Numbered from the stretch's first letter, positions 1 to 7,565 are shown. The stretch is 34,827 nucleotides of DNA from Candidatus Epulonipiscium sp. (GCA_012519205.1 JAAYQR010000018.1:1-34827), one strand, 5' to 3'. Notes: generated by a model from the sequence alone, not told the origin. Program-made: numbers and translations.

Positions 1-53
1 TCAAGGATCAATTTGTTGTGTGCTTGTTTATCTTAAAAGCGACAACGAATCAT

Positions 54-82
54 ATCTTATCACAAAATTTTTATCGTGTCAA
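54..82 (-). promoter_or_regulatory. Sigma-A promoter reading left (downstream of two tandem promoters)
   Basis: On the minus strand there is a perfect TTGACA (77-82), a 17-base spacer and TAAGAT (54-59). It reads off the left edge of the window. The roughly 50 bases after it have no good ORF and end in TGATCCTTGA, which resembles the leader before 16S rRNA in many Firmicutes. The gene it drives is outside the window, so its identity is inferred. Confidence 0.7.
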
Positions 83-147
83 TACTTTTTAATTTTACAT
101 TTTGTGACATTTGTTGCTTTTTTTGTCTAACCGTGTCGACAAAAACT

Positions 148-176
148 ATAATAACAAATTAAAATCACTTTGTCAA
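148..176 (-). promoter_or_regulatory. Sigma-A promoter reading left (upstream of two tandem promoters)
   Basis: On the minus strand there is a perfect TTGACA (171-176), a 17-base spacer and TATTAT (148-153). It lies 94 bases upstream of the second leftward promoter at 54-82 and points the same way. The DNA behind it (about 180-300) is extremely AT-rich and could act as UP elements. Nothing else is recognisable in 1-359. Confidence 0.7.
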
Positions 177-359
177 CACTTTTTCATATTTTATTTTACT
201 CCAAAATAATGTTATTATACATTAAGTTAAAACTTGTTCTGTTAAAGTGCCGAATTGTATTTTATAGCACTATAATTAAAAAGTCAATATCCATTGTAAT
301 AAATTAAAAACATGGGTCATACAATCTTTTAAGAAGTGATTTAATTGGAGAGTGAATAA

Positions 360-632
360 ATGAATAAAAAAAGTTTGTCTCTTAGCGAAGAATTAAATAA
401 AAGACAAATTAACTTAATAATAATTTTATCCCTAATCGGCTTTTTCTTATATGTATTCATTAACATTTTCTTTCCTTATGCCGGAACCTTATCCGTTACA
501 TTTTTGGCTATCACAGTCAGCCTAATACTTTATAGTTTTGTATCTAAAGATAATGGATTGTTAAAATATGCCTTAGTGTCGATTATATTATCTATCCTTT
601 TGGCACTCTGGCACCACCCCTTTTTTATATAA
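360..632 (+). CDS. Small three-pass membrane protein, unknown function
   Basis: A 90-residue protein of a family I do not recognise. A short charged N-terminus (residues 1-17) is followed by three hydrophobic segments at about 18-37, 43-62 and 68-85, so it is probably an integral membrane protein. The ATG has an acceptable ribosome site (GGAGAGTG) about 5 bases upstream. A TATAAT at 271-276 may be the -10 of its promoter, but no good -35 accompanies it. It is a single-gene unit convergent with rplT and shares a bidirectional terminator with it. Its reality rests on the ribosome site, the terminator placed directly at its stop codon and the coherent membrane topology. Confidence 0.7.
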   Translation: MNKKSLSLSEELNKRQINLIIILSLIGFFLYVFINIFFPYAGTLSVTFLAITVSLILYSFVSKDNGLLKYALVSIILSILLALWHHPFFI

Positions 633-662
633 AAATAAGCGCAGGAATCTGCGCTTATTTTT
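631..662. terminator. Bidirectional intrinsic terminator
   Basis: A perfect 14-bp stem (631-644 with 649-662) has a GAAT loop. Its outer arms are A5 and T5, so it can terminate both the rightward small membrane protein gene and the leftward infC-rpmI-rplT operon. Confidence 0.85.
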
Positions 663-668
663 ATATGT

Positions 669-1025
669 TTATTTTACATTAGCCTTAGCCATATCAACTA
701 ATTGTGTGAATCCTTTTGCATCATTAACTGCCATATCAGCTAATACTTTTCTATTGATATTAATTCCAGCTACTTTAAGACCATTCATAAATTTACTATA
801 AGAAAGTCCGTTGATGCGAGCCGCTGCATTGATTCTTGTAATCCAAAGTCTACGAAAATCCCTTTTTCTTTGCTTTCTTCCAATATAAGCATAATTTAAA
901 GATTTCATAACTGCTTGTTTAGCAGTTCTAAATTGTTTGGATTTTGCACCTCTATATCCTTTTGCTAATTTTAAAATTCTCTTATGCCTTTTCTTAGCAT
1001 TTATTCCGCCTTTAACTCTTGCCAT
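669..1025 (-). CDS. rplT: 50S ribosomal protein bL20
   Basis: A 118-residue, very basic protein with the full family length. The N-terminus begins [16 protein letters not shown] and carries the Lys/Arg-rich extension that threads into 23S rRNA; the globular part includes [10 protein letters not shown] near residue 70. It is essential for early assembly of the large subunit. In Bacillus L20 also represses its own operon by binding the infC leader, and a matching leader with an attenuator is present upstream of infC here. It is the last gene of infC-rpmI-rplT, 32 bases after rpmI, with a strong AGGAGGT-type ribosome site and a bidirectional terminator just downstream. Confidence 0.98.
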   Translation of the reverse strand: MARVKGGINAKKRHKRILKLAKGYRGAKSKQFRTAKQAVMKSLNYAYIGRKQRKRDFRRLWITRINAAARINGLSYSKFMNGLKVAGININRKVLADMAVNDAKGFTQLVDMAKANVK

Positions 1026-1057
1026 TTTTTAAACCTCCTATTCTATGCACTCAATTC

Positions 1058-1255
1058 TTATGAATATGGTAATAGTCTTTTTATTTGTTTTTCGTTTGTC
1101 TTATCAACCATACCTGGTTGTCTAAGATTTCTTTTTCTTTTTGCAGACTTTTTAGTTAATATATGGCTCTTAAAAGCCTTGGATTTTTTAAGTTTACCTG
1201 TTCCTGTAACTTTAAAACGCTTTGCTGCTCCTCTATGTGTTTTCAATTTAGGCAT
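1058..1255 (-). CDS. rpmI: 50S ribosomal protein bL35
   Basis: A 65-residue basic protein starting [20 protein letters not shown], the standard L35 N-terminus, with further basic clusters through the middle ([20 protein letters not shown]). It is a component of the large ribosomal subunit. It lies 39 bases after infC and 32 before rplT with a good ribosome site (AGGAGG), in the conserved order infC-rpmI-rplT. Confidence 0.98.
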   Translation of the reverse strand: MPKLKTHRGAAKRFKVTGTGKLKKSKAFKSHILTKKSAKRKRNLRQPGMVDKTNEKQIKRLLPYS

Positions 1256-1294
1256 TGTTGTATCCTCCTTTTTAATGATTGTATATAATATACG

Positions 1295-1804
1295 TTACAT
1301 CTGTTTTGGTGTAACGATTATTACCAAATTTTTACCTTCTAATTTTGCCCTTTTTTCAGTTTCACCATAATCTTTTAATTCTTGTACAATACCATCTAAA
1401 AGCTCATTTCCTTTTTCAGTATGGGCCATTTCTCTTCCTCTAAATCGCACGGAAATCTTTACTTTGTCCCCATCTTTTAAAAACTTAATTGCCCTTTTTG
1501 TTTTGGTATCTAAATCGTGTTTATCGATGTTCGGGGATAAACGTATTTCTTTAACGTTAATAATCTTTTGTTTTTTACGAGCTTCTTTTTCTTTCTTAGC
1601 TAAATCAAACCTATACTTTCCATAATCCATAATCCTACAAACTGGCGGATTGCCCTTAGGCGCAATTTTAACTAAATCAAGATTCCTCTCTCTCGCCAAT
1701 GTCTGTGCCTCTTTAGTTGAAACAATCCCCACCTGATTCCCATCCACATCAATGAGTCTTACTTCCTTATCACGAATTTGCTCATTAATAATTAACTCGC
1801 TAAT
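1295..1804 (-). CDS. infC: Translation initiation factor IF-3, ATT start
   Basis: IF-3 binds the 30S subunit, keeps it apart from 50S and checks start-codon and initiator-tRNA pairing. The nearest conventional start is a GTG at 1747, but the reading frame stays open upstream and encodes the conserved N-terminus (SELIINEQIRDKEVRLIDV). Within it an ATT at 1802-1804 is preceded by a strong AGGAGGTG (1812-1819) at normal spacing. Starting there gives 169 residues, the usual length; starting at GTG would delete the first 19 residues of the N-domain. An AUU-type start is a known feature of infC and lets IF-3 repress its own synthesis by rejecting non-canonical starts. The rest shows the linker (KKEKEARKKQK) and C-domain (GDKVKISVRFRGREM). 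It is the first gene of the operon. Confidence 0.95.
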   Translation of the reverse strand: MSELIINEQIRDKEVRLIDVDGNQVGIVSTKEAQTLARERNLDLVKIAPKGNPPVCRIMDYGKYRFDLAKKEKEARKKQKIINVKEIRLSPNIDKHDLDTKTKRAIKFLKDGDKVKISVRFRGREMAHTEKGNELLDGIVQELKDYGETEKRAKLEGKNLVIIVTPKQM

Positions 1805-1811
1805 AGCCGAG

Positions 1812-1819
1812 CACCTCCT
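1812..1819 (-). promoter_or_regulatory. Shine-Dalgarno site that fixes the ATT start of infC
   Basis: AGGAGGTG on the minus strand ends 7 bases before the ATT at 1804. No comparable site precedes the internal GTG at 1747, so this site decides the start. Confidence 0.85.
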
Positions 1820-1843
1820 AATTATATTTAAATCTTTCTATTA

Positions 1844-1861
1844 AAACCCCCTAGGGGGTTT
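1844..1861 (-). repeat. Perfect 18-base palindrome in the infC leader
   Basis: AAACCCCCTAGGGGGTTT is a perfect inverted repeat that would fold to a GC-rich hairpin between the attenuator and the infC Shine-Dalgarno. It is too GC-rich to be chance in this AT-rich leader. It may be part of an alternative structure or a second stop or pause site, since U residues follow it. Confidence 0.6.
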
Positions 1862-1887
1862 ACAACAAAACTAATAACAATGTACGC

Positions 1888-1913
1888 AAAAAAGCGGATA
1901 GAACACTATCCGC
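1888..1913 (-). terminator. Attenuator terminator upstream of infC
   Basis: On the minus strand an 8-bp stem GCGGATAG/CTATCCGC with a four-base loop (1902-1905) is followed by six T (1888-1893). It lies inside the leader, about 150 bases after the predicted transcription start and 84 before the infC start. Confidence 0.8.
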
Positions 1914-2063
1914 CTATAGACATATATTAAAGAATATCTAGCAGTATAAAACTACCAATATCATCTCTAAATAATCATATATATACCCTGTCGACTGCTG
2001 TGCAAGGTGAGAAACGGATGTTTCTACTTGTTATAATTTTATTAAATTAATACAACATAAATT

Positions 2064-2092
2064 AATATATCACTAATCTAGATGACTGTCAA
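2064..2092 (-). promoter_or_regulatory. Sigma-A promoter of infC-rpmI-rplT
   Basis: A perfect TTGACA (2087-2092), a 17-base spacer and TATATT (2064-2069) on the minus strand lie directly after the thrS stop codon. The infC operon can therefore be transcribed independently of thrS. Confidence 0.8.
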
Positions 2093-2096
2093 GTTT

Positions 2097-4007
2097 TTAT
2101 TTTATTTTTTTGGATTTTATTTCAGCTTTGACCCTTTGGGCAAATTCCAATAAATCCTGGCTTCCTTCATCGCCCCCTATGCGGCTTCTAACAGATACCT
2201 TATTTTCTTCTTCTTCCTGTTGCCCCACTATGAGCATATATGGTATCCTTTGAAGTCTTGCTTCACGGATTTTATACCCGATTTTTTCAGCTCTAAAGTC
2301 AGCTTCAACCTTTATTCCTTCTTTATTCAATTCCGTGATAACCTTATTGGCATATCCATGATATTTTTCAGAGATTGGCAGAACCTTTACTTGTATCGGT
2401 GCAATCCAAGTTGGAAAGGCCCCTGCAAAATGTTCTATCAAAATACCAATAAATCTTTCAATACTACCAAATACAACCCTGTGAATCATAACAGGACGGT
2501 GCTTTTCTCCATCTTGTCCAGTATATACTAAATCAAAACGTTCTGGCATTTGAAAATCCAATTGAATTGTTCCGCATTGCCATGTCCTTCCAAGACAATC
2601 TTCCAAATGAAAATCTATTTTGGGTCCATAAAAAGCCCCATCCCCTTCATTTACTATATAATCATATCCCTTCTCCTCTAGGGCCTCTTTTAATGCCTGG
2701 GTTGCTCTTTCCCAATCTTCATCTTTTCCCATACTATTTTCCGGTCTAGTTGAAAGTTCAACATGATATTTGAATCCAAAAACACTGTAAAACTCATCTA
2801 TTAAACTAATTACACCTTTTATCTCATCTTTGATTTGCTCAGGAAGCATAAATATATGTGCATCGTCTTGGGTAAAGTTTCTCACCCTCATAAGTCCATG
2901 AAGAGCCCCAGATAATTCATGACGGTGAACTAGGCCTAGTTCCGCCATTCTAAGGGGCAAATCCCTATAGGAGTACATTTTAGTTTTATACACTAACATG
3001 CTTCCGGGACAATTCATAGGTTTTACAGCATAATCCAAATCATCTATCTTGGTTACATACATATTATCTTTGTAATGTTCCCAGTGCCCGGAGCGATACC
3101 ATAGTTCTTGATTTAATATAATGGGGGTGCATATTTCTTTATATCCTGCTTTTTTATGTTTTTCTCTCCAGTAGTCTATCAATGTATTTCTAAGTTCCAT
3201 ACCCTTAGGAAGGAAGAATGGGAAGCCTGGTCCTTCATCCATTAACGCAAAAAGTTCCAATTCCTTTCCAAGTTTTCTATGATCCCTCTTTTTTGCTTCT
3301 TCTAATTTATTAAGATATTCTTCCAAATCAGCTTTCTTTGTAAAAGAAGTGCCATAAATCCTTGAAAGCATTTTGTTTTTCTCGCTACCCCTCCAATAGG
3401 CTCCAGCTACAGATAAAAGCTTAAAAGCTTTTACAGGCTTTGTTGATAAAAGATGGGGTCCTGCGCATAAATCAACAAACTCACCCTGTTTATAAAAAGA
3501 AATGATGGAGTCCTCTGGAAGATCATTGATTAATTCAACCTTGTAATCTTCCTCCTTTTCCTTCATAAGTTTTATAGCTTCTTCTCTTGGTAATTCAAAT
3601 TTTTCAAGTTTTAAATTTTCTTTTACAATTTTCTTCATTTCTTTTTCAATTTTTTCTAAATCTCCAGGGCTAAAAGCTTCCTCAGTATCAAAATCATAGT
3701 AAAAACCATCTTGAATGGAAGGGCCGATAGCTAATTTCACATTGGGAAATAATCTCTTTACAGCCTGAGCCATTATGTGGGATGTAGTATGATGAAAGGC
3801 ATCCTTTCCTTCTTCGCTATCGAAGGTTAAAACGCTTAAATCACAATCTTCATTAATAGGTGTTCTAAGATCTACCTTCTCTCCATTAATTAAACCTGCA
3901 CAGGCAACCCTTGCCAAACCTTCGCTTAAATCTCTAGCAATTTCAATTATAGATATTCCCGCTTCATACTCTTTTACTGCTCCGTCTTTTAACTTTACTT
4001 TTACCAT
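2097..4007 (-). CDS. thrS: Threonyl-tRNA synthetase
   Basis: Charges tRNA-Thr with threonine and edits mischarged serine. Its 636 residues are the usual bacterial length with all domains in order: the N-terminal TGS domain (about 1-62), the editing domain with a zinc-type HHTTSH motif near residue 72, the class II catalytic core (about 270-535) with FTQDDAHIF and CPGSM zinc-site regions, and the C-terminal anticodon-binding domain starting around VKVLPISEKY. The ATG follows a good ribosome site (AAAGGAG). A T-box leader with its own promoter lies upstream, so expression should rise when uncharged tRNA-Thr accumulates. It sits between ytxC and infC, an order known from other spore-formers. Confidence 0.98.
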   Translation of the reverse strand: MVKVKLKDGAVKEYEAGISIIEIARDLSEGLARVACAGLINGEKVDLRTPINEDCDLSVLTFDSEEGKDAFHHTTSHIMAQAVKRLFPNVKLAIGPSIQDGFYYDFDTEEAFSPGDLEKIEKEMKKIVKENLKLEKFELPREEAIKLMKEKEEDYKVELINDLPEDSIISFYKQGEFVDLCAGPHLLSTKPVKAFKLLSVAGAYWRGSEKNKMLSRIYGTSFTKKADLEEYLNKLEEAKKRDHRKLGKELELFALMDEGPGFPFFLPKGMELRNTLIDYWREKHKKAGYKEICTPIILNQELWYRSGHWEHYKDNMYVTKIDDLDYAVKPMNCPGSMLVYKTKMYSYRDLPLRMAELGLVHRHELSGALHGLMRVRNFTQDDAHIFMLPEQIKDEIKGVISLIDEFYSVFGFKYHVELSTRPENSMGKDEDWERATQALKEALEEKGYDYIVNEGDGAFYGPKIDFHLEDCLGRTWQCGTIQLDFQMPERFDLVYTGQDGEKHRPVMIHRVVFGSIERFIGILIEHFAGAFPTWIAPIQVKVLPISEKYHGYANKVITELNKEGIKVEADFRAEKIGYKIREARLQRIPYMLIVGQQEEEENKVSVRSRIGGDEGSQDLLEFAQRVKAEIKSKKIK

Positions 4008-4045
4008 TACTATTCTCCTTTCGTATATTAGCTAATTAAAACACA

Positions 4046-4285
4046 AAAACTCCCGTCCTTTTCATAACGAAAAGGGACGAGAGTTATATCTCCCGCGGTT
4101 CCACCCTCATTGCTCCATGAGAAACCACTTTAATTTGGATTATAACGGTATCACCGGACCCCATTAAGGCCACTTAGAGGTGGTCTTCATCAAGCTCTGT
4201 TTAAAGATACTCACAACTATGTATCTTCTCTCTGAAAACTTATGCCTGATTACTCTTCTCTTCATCGTATTATTAAATATTTGAT
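4046..4285 (-). ncRNA. T-box leader of thrS
   Basis: On the minus strand the conserved T-box sequence AGGGTGGAACCGCGGG occupies 4092-4107. It is followed by a long terminator hairpin (4046-4086), whose two arms are near-complementary runs around CTCTCGTCCC and GGACGGGAG, and then by a T-run. Upstream is a Stem I-like region with GAGAGAAG. A plausible threonine specifier, ACC, lies at 4182-4184 within GAAGACCACC. Uncharged tRNA-Thr would pair with specifier and T-box and stabilise the antiterminator. Confidence 0.92.
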
Positions 4286-4291
4286 TTTATA

Positions 4292-4319
4292 ATTATAACA
4301 TCTATTGGTTCTTTGTCAA
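4292..4319 (-). promoter_or_regulatory. Sigma-A promoter of the thrS T-box leader
   Basis: TTGACA (4314-4319), a 16-base spacer and a perfect TATAAT (4292-4297) on the minus strand begin immediately after the ytxC stop codon. Confidence 0.85.
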
Positions 4320-4324
4320 GGAGC

Positions 4325-5233
4325 TTACGTTAATTGATTTCCATGGAAATTTTTACAAAATTCACAGGTAGAACAAATAGTTACTTTCCCTTGAAAAATA
4401 TTGTTAATAGTTTCAATCAAAGTTTTGTTTTGTATTAATTCATAATGATGAATTAATATCTGTCTAGGAGCAATAGTAATTAGTGTACTAACTAGCAAAT
4501 CATCGTAATTGTCCGATTTACTTTTAAAATCCTCTTCAAATTCTTCCTCACAACGTTCAGTTATATCCTTTTTATCCTTGTCGTATATCCTAAATCGACC
4601 TTCTTTACTACCTACAATATGGATTGTCTCTTCTTTTGTTTCCTGTGTATCCACAAAATACTTTAATAACCGTAAAAATTCCTTGTATTCCTTTTGCGCT
4701 TCATATTCCTTAATTATATAGACAATAATTTTTTCTAGATTTCTTTTGTATTCTTGTAAACGGAATTGTATAAAACCTTCTAACACAAATTCGTTACTGT
4801 CTTCAAAAAAATCCATTAGCATACTCATTATTTCTTTTCTATAAGAATAATATATAGATTCCCTATCGTCGTTGTCTTCATTTTCAGTTAAAAGTGATTT
4901 AATCATATAAATTATTTTAGAGTGTTCAGAATGTGAATACTTCGGAAACTTATATTCTAAAATTTCTTTTATGATGTCAAATCGAACGAATTCTAAAATT
5001 ATCTCCGTTATAGAGCTACTAGCATATAACTTTATAGCATCACTAAAAAAAAAGTTGTAGTTTTTAGCCAATACCTCATCTTTTATTTCGTAGTATAAAA
5101 AATCAATCTCCCCTTTTTTTATGCTTGTATAGGTGGGAATCAATGCTTTTGGAGTAATTTTACTAAACTCTAAGGAAATTTGCTTTTCAACTTCTTCTAT
5201 ATGTCTAATTGCTCCTATTGTAAGCACCATCAT
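4325..5233 (-). CDS. ytxC: YtxC-family putative sporulation protein
   Basis: A 302-residue soluble protein, rich in Glu/Lys and mostly helical by eye, with a cysteine-containing C-terminus (CSTCEFCKN) that could bind metal or be redox active. It resembles the YtxC family, whose gene stands just upstream of thrS in Bacillus; the same order here is the strongest support. Its molecular function is unknown; the link to sporulation is by family only. Start is the first of two adjacent ATG codons (5233 and 5230); a GTGAGTGACAG stretch just upstream gives a poor ribosome site, so the exact start is uncertain. No clear promoter was found in 5234-5433. Confidence 0.8.
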   Translation of the reverse strand: MMVLTIGAIRHIEEVEKQISLEFSKITPKALIPTYTSIKKGEIDFLYYEIKDEVLAKNYNFFFSDAIKLYASSSITEIILEFVRFDIIKEILEYKFPKYSHSEHSKIIYMIKSLLTENEDNDDRESIYYSYRKEIMSMLMDFFEDSNEFVLEGFIQFRLQEYKRNLEKIIVYIIKEYEAQKEYKEFLRLLKYFVDTQETKEETIHIVGSKEGRFRIYDKDKKDITERCEEEFEEDFKSKSDNYDDLLVSTLITIAPRQILIHHYELIQNKTLIETINNIFQGKVTICSTCEFCKNFHGNQLT

Positions 5234-5433
5234 AAACTGTCACTCACTTTCATTCAAATTCCTACCTGGTTGTATTTTTAAAACAACTAAGTGTAGAGTT
5301 ATCCTGTCTTTTATAGTATATGCATGAATCAGGGAGGGGTTACTTTGTCCGTATACATTTGGAAAAGTACCCATTGTACTTCTTTCCTATTTTATTTTAC
5401 TTTATTTTATCATATTCGATATGCAATAACAAA

Positions 5434-6309
5434 TTACCTAGTCAATTCGTCTATAATCGTTTTTAAGTTATCTTCTTCAAAAATATAACTCTTATTACAA
5501 AAATGACACTTTAATTCTGCTTTTTTATCCGTATCATATATTTCTCTTAAATCCTTTAATCCTGTACTGATTAATGCTTTTTCGACCCTTTCTCTCGAAC
5601 AATTGCAATGAAAGTTTACTGGGAGCCTATCCATTACCTCTATATCCCCGATTAGAAGCCTTAGGATATCCTCTGGGTTTTTCCCTTCTTCTAAAATCTC
5701 TGTTACGGATTTTATAGTTTTTAGACTGTTTTCTAATTGGCTGATAGTTTCATCATCTGCCCCTGGCATAAGCTGAATGATAAATCCTCCAGCTTGCTTT
5801 ATAGAGTAATCCCTATCTACCAATACTCCAAGACCGACTGCCGAAGGTGTTTGCTCAGAATTTACAAAATAATAGGTTAAATCCTCTGCTATTTCACCTG
5901 AAACCAAATTGGTTTGCCCAATATATGGCTCTTTAAGACCTAAGTCTTTGATTACTGTCAAATAACCTTGCCCTATTGCTCCGCTTACATCTAACTTACC
6001 AATGGCATTTAAAGGCAAATCGACTGCAGAGTTATAGGGATATCCTTTAACATTTCCCTTGCTATCAGCCGTAACAATTAGTCCTTTTAAAGGACCATCC
6101 CCCCTTATTTGAAGAGTAATGATATCCTTATCTCCTTTTAACATATAACTCATCATCCCTGCTGCCGTCATTAGTCTTCCTAGGGCAGCAGATACTACTG
6201 GGGTTGTTTCATGAATCTTTCTTGCATCCTCTACTGATTCGGTGGTTATTGCAGCAAAAGCACGAATCTGCCTTTTTTTATCAGTTGCACGAATAATATA
6301 ATCCTTCAT
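5434..6309 (-). CDS. hslO: Redox-regulated chaperone Hsp33
   Basis: Hsp33 is a cytoplasmic holdase activated when oxidation releases zinc from its C-terminal four-cysteine centre. The 291 residues match the family length. The N-terminal substrate-binding domain begins MKDYIIRATDKKRQIRAFAA. The zinc ligands are visible as a CxC pair (C235, C237) and a CxxC pair (C268, C271), so the redox switch should be intact. The gene is 18 bases downstream of a methyltransferase gene on the same strand and probably shares its transcript. A good ribosome site (AGGAGG) precedes the ATG. Confidence 0.97.
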   Translation of the reverse strand: MKDYIIRATDKKRQIRAFAAITTESVEDARKIHETTPVVSAALGRLMTAAGMMSYMLKGDKDIITLQIRGDGPLKGLIVTADSKGNVKGYPYNSAVDLPLNAIGKLDVSGAIGQGYLTVIKDLGLKEPYIGQTNLVSGEIAEDLTYYFVNSEQTPSAVGLGVLVDRDYSIKQAGGFIIQLMPGADDETISQLENSLKTIKSVTEILEEGKNPEDILRLLIGDIEVMDRLPVNFHCNCSRERVEKALISTGLKDLREIYDTDKKAELKCHFCNKSYIFEEDNLKTIIDELTR

Positions 6310-6327
6310 AAGGTTTCCTCCTAAACA

Positions 6328-7083
6328 TTATTTACCTCTTTCCTTGGCAATAAAATAAATCCTCTCACTATTTTCTCTTGGAGATTGAAATGTGTAAGCA
6401 TCATATACTGCCAAAAACTCCATTCCCGCCTCTTTAATCAAATCAATCATAGTTTCAATAGAATACATTCTCTCATAATGAAGTTCTTCAGATTTAGTAT
6501 AATAGTTTTTATCAAGCTGTTTAATAAAAAGAGTAAGGTTATATTCATTTATACTTTCATTTTCATTATAGAAATTTTCCCATATGAATGAGGCCTCTTT
6601 CATATTTTCCGTAAAAATATTTTCTCCCAATAGTTCTTTATATTTATATTCTGTATTTAAGTCAAAAATAAAAAGCCCTTTTGGGTTAAGATAATTATTC
6701 ACCCATTTAAAAGTCTTAAGTATGTCTTTCTCATCTAAGATATAGTTCATACTATCACATACGCTAATTATACAATCTACAGTTCCATATAATTCAAACT
6801 CCCTCATATCCTGAAGAAGATAAAGTATATCAACATTTTGATGAATTGCCTTTTCTTGTGCCATAGATAACATGGCTTCTGATGAATCAATTCCAATCAT
6901 CTCTATACCTTTTTTGGCAAAAAGCGTAGTCATAGTTCCTGTTCCACAGCCCAATTCCGCCATCAATTTAGGCTCACAATTAAACTTTTTCCAAATTGCT
7001 TCGATATATTCAACCCATTTATCATAGGGAACATCCTTCATGAACAGATCATAAACCTGTGCAAAATCTTGATATGCTTCCAT
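6328..7083 (-). CDS. Class I SAM-dependent methyltransferase
   Basis: A 251-residue protein with a Rossmann-type methyltransferase fold. The AdoMet-binding motif I is LMAELGCGTGTMT (about residues 40-52), motif II includes IEMIGIDSSEAML, and a motif near CIISVCDSMNYI corresponds to the post-I acidic region. The N-terminus (YQDFAQVYDLFM) is typical of this soluble subfamily, often found beside hslO in Clostridia. The substrate cannot be read from the sequence. The ribosome site GGGAAGGTG is 6 bases from the ATG. It is the first gene of a likely two-gene unit with hslO. Confidence 0.88.
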   Translation of the reverse strand: MEAYQDFAQVYDLFMKDVPYDKWVEYIEAIWKKFNCEPKLMAELGCGTGTMTTLFAKKGIEMIGIDSSEAMLSMAQEKAIHQNVDILYLLQDMREFELYGTVDCIISVCDSMNYILDEKDILKTFKWVNNYLNPKGLFIFDLNTEYKYKELLGENIFTENMKEASFIWENFYNENESINEYNLTLFIKQLDKNYYTKSEELHYERMYSIETMIDLIKEAGMEFLAVYDAYTFQSPRENSERIYFIAKERGK

Positions 7084-7182
7084 TAATTCACCTTCCCACC
7101 ACCGACTATTTATATGAGCGACATCACAGTTTACTCCCCTTACATTAAATGCATACTATATTATAAAAACAAATACATAAAA

Positions 7183-7221
7183 AAGCAACAGACTCAGAAT
7201 CAACTCTGAGCCTGCTGCTTT
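7183..7221 (-). terminator. Intrinsic terminator overlapping the SASP 3' end
   Basis: On the minus strand a long stem formed by AGCAGCAGGCTCAGAG and CTGAGTCTGTTGCT (one mismatch) is followed by T6. The 5' arm lies inside the last codons of the SASP gene, so the coding sequence itself forms half the hairpin. Confidence 0.8.
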
Positions 7222-7406
7222 AAAGTTTCTTTTTTCCTCTTGGTCATAAGACCCCCAATGCGGCCCGTTTCCTTAGCAGTTAATGACTTCCATCCACCGG
7301 AATTTACCTTATCTATTAAACCAAGCTCAGATGCTATTTCATATTTAAGTTTATCATCCGGTGTCATAGGCTTATCCTTTTTAGTTTGCTTTTTATTATT
7401 ACTCAC
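7200..7406 (-). CDS. Small acid-soluble spore protein, alpha/beta type
   Basis: A 68-residue protein with the two conserved blocks of alpha/beta-type SASPs. KYEIASELGL (about 25-34) contains the Glu-Ile-Ala site where the germination protease GPR usually cuts, and TAKETGRIGGLMTKR (about 44-58) is the DNA-binding block. Such proteins coat spore DNA in the forespore and protect it from UV and heat, then are degraded as amino-acid stores at germination. The DKV-x-GGW segment is the variant common in Clostridia. The start is a GTG at 7406 with a perfect AGGAGG five bases upstream. It is a single-gene unit with a forespore-type promoter candidate and its own terminator. Confidence 0.92.
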   Translation of the reverse strand: MSNNKKQTKKDKPMTPDDKLKYEIASELGLIDKVNSGGWKSLTAKETGRIGGLMTKRKKETLKQQAQS

Positions 7407-7464
7407 ATTGTCCTCCTTCTGCTTTTATGGCATCAATTTTAAAATTTAAATACCTTGTTATTAA

Positions 7465-7494
7465 AAGTATGGATATCCCAATGGCAAAATATAC
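7465..7494 (-). promoter_or_regulatory. Candidate sigma-G (or sigma-F) promoter of the SASP gene
   Basis: On the minus strand GTATA (7490-7494), an 18-base spacer and CATACTT (7465-7471) match the forespore consensus GHATR-N18-CATnnTA with one mismatch at the last base. It lies 58 bases before the GTG start. Forespore control is what is known for SASP genes. Confidence 0.6.
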
Positions 7495-7536
7495 ATTTCT
7501 TTGTAAAAATATATATTAGATATTTTCTAAAAACAT

Positions 7537-7565
7537 TTGACATGCATAAAGCCAAATGGTATAAT
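7537..7565 (+). promoter_or_regulatory. Sigma-A promoter of the lysine riboswitch unit
   Basis: A perfect TTGACA (7537-7542), a 17-base spacer and a perfect TATAAT (7560-7565) lie about 25 bases before the riboswitch. Confidence 0.9.

Larger units (their letters stand above)
1805..2057 (-). ncRNA. infC operon leader RNA with attenuator (L20-leader-like)
   Basis: About 250 bases of untranslated leader lie between the promoter at 2064-2092 and the infC start. It holds a clear intrinsic terminator (1888-1913), then a perfect palindrome (1844-1861), then the infC ribosome site. This arrangement fits the known leader in Bacillus, where L20 binding favours termination. I cannot model the L20-binding pseudoknot by eye, so the ligand is inferred from the operon it controls. 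Confidence 0.65.

Noticed and set aside
984-1370. 128-residue open frame antisense to rplT and rpmI
   Set aside because: It lies opposite certain ribosomal protein genes and has no ribosome site; the hydrophobic look comes from the complementary lysine codons.
5281-5330. Sigma-E promoter for ytxC
   Set aside because: GCATA and CTACACT occur on the minus strand but the spacing (about 22 bases) does not fit.
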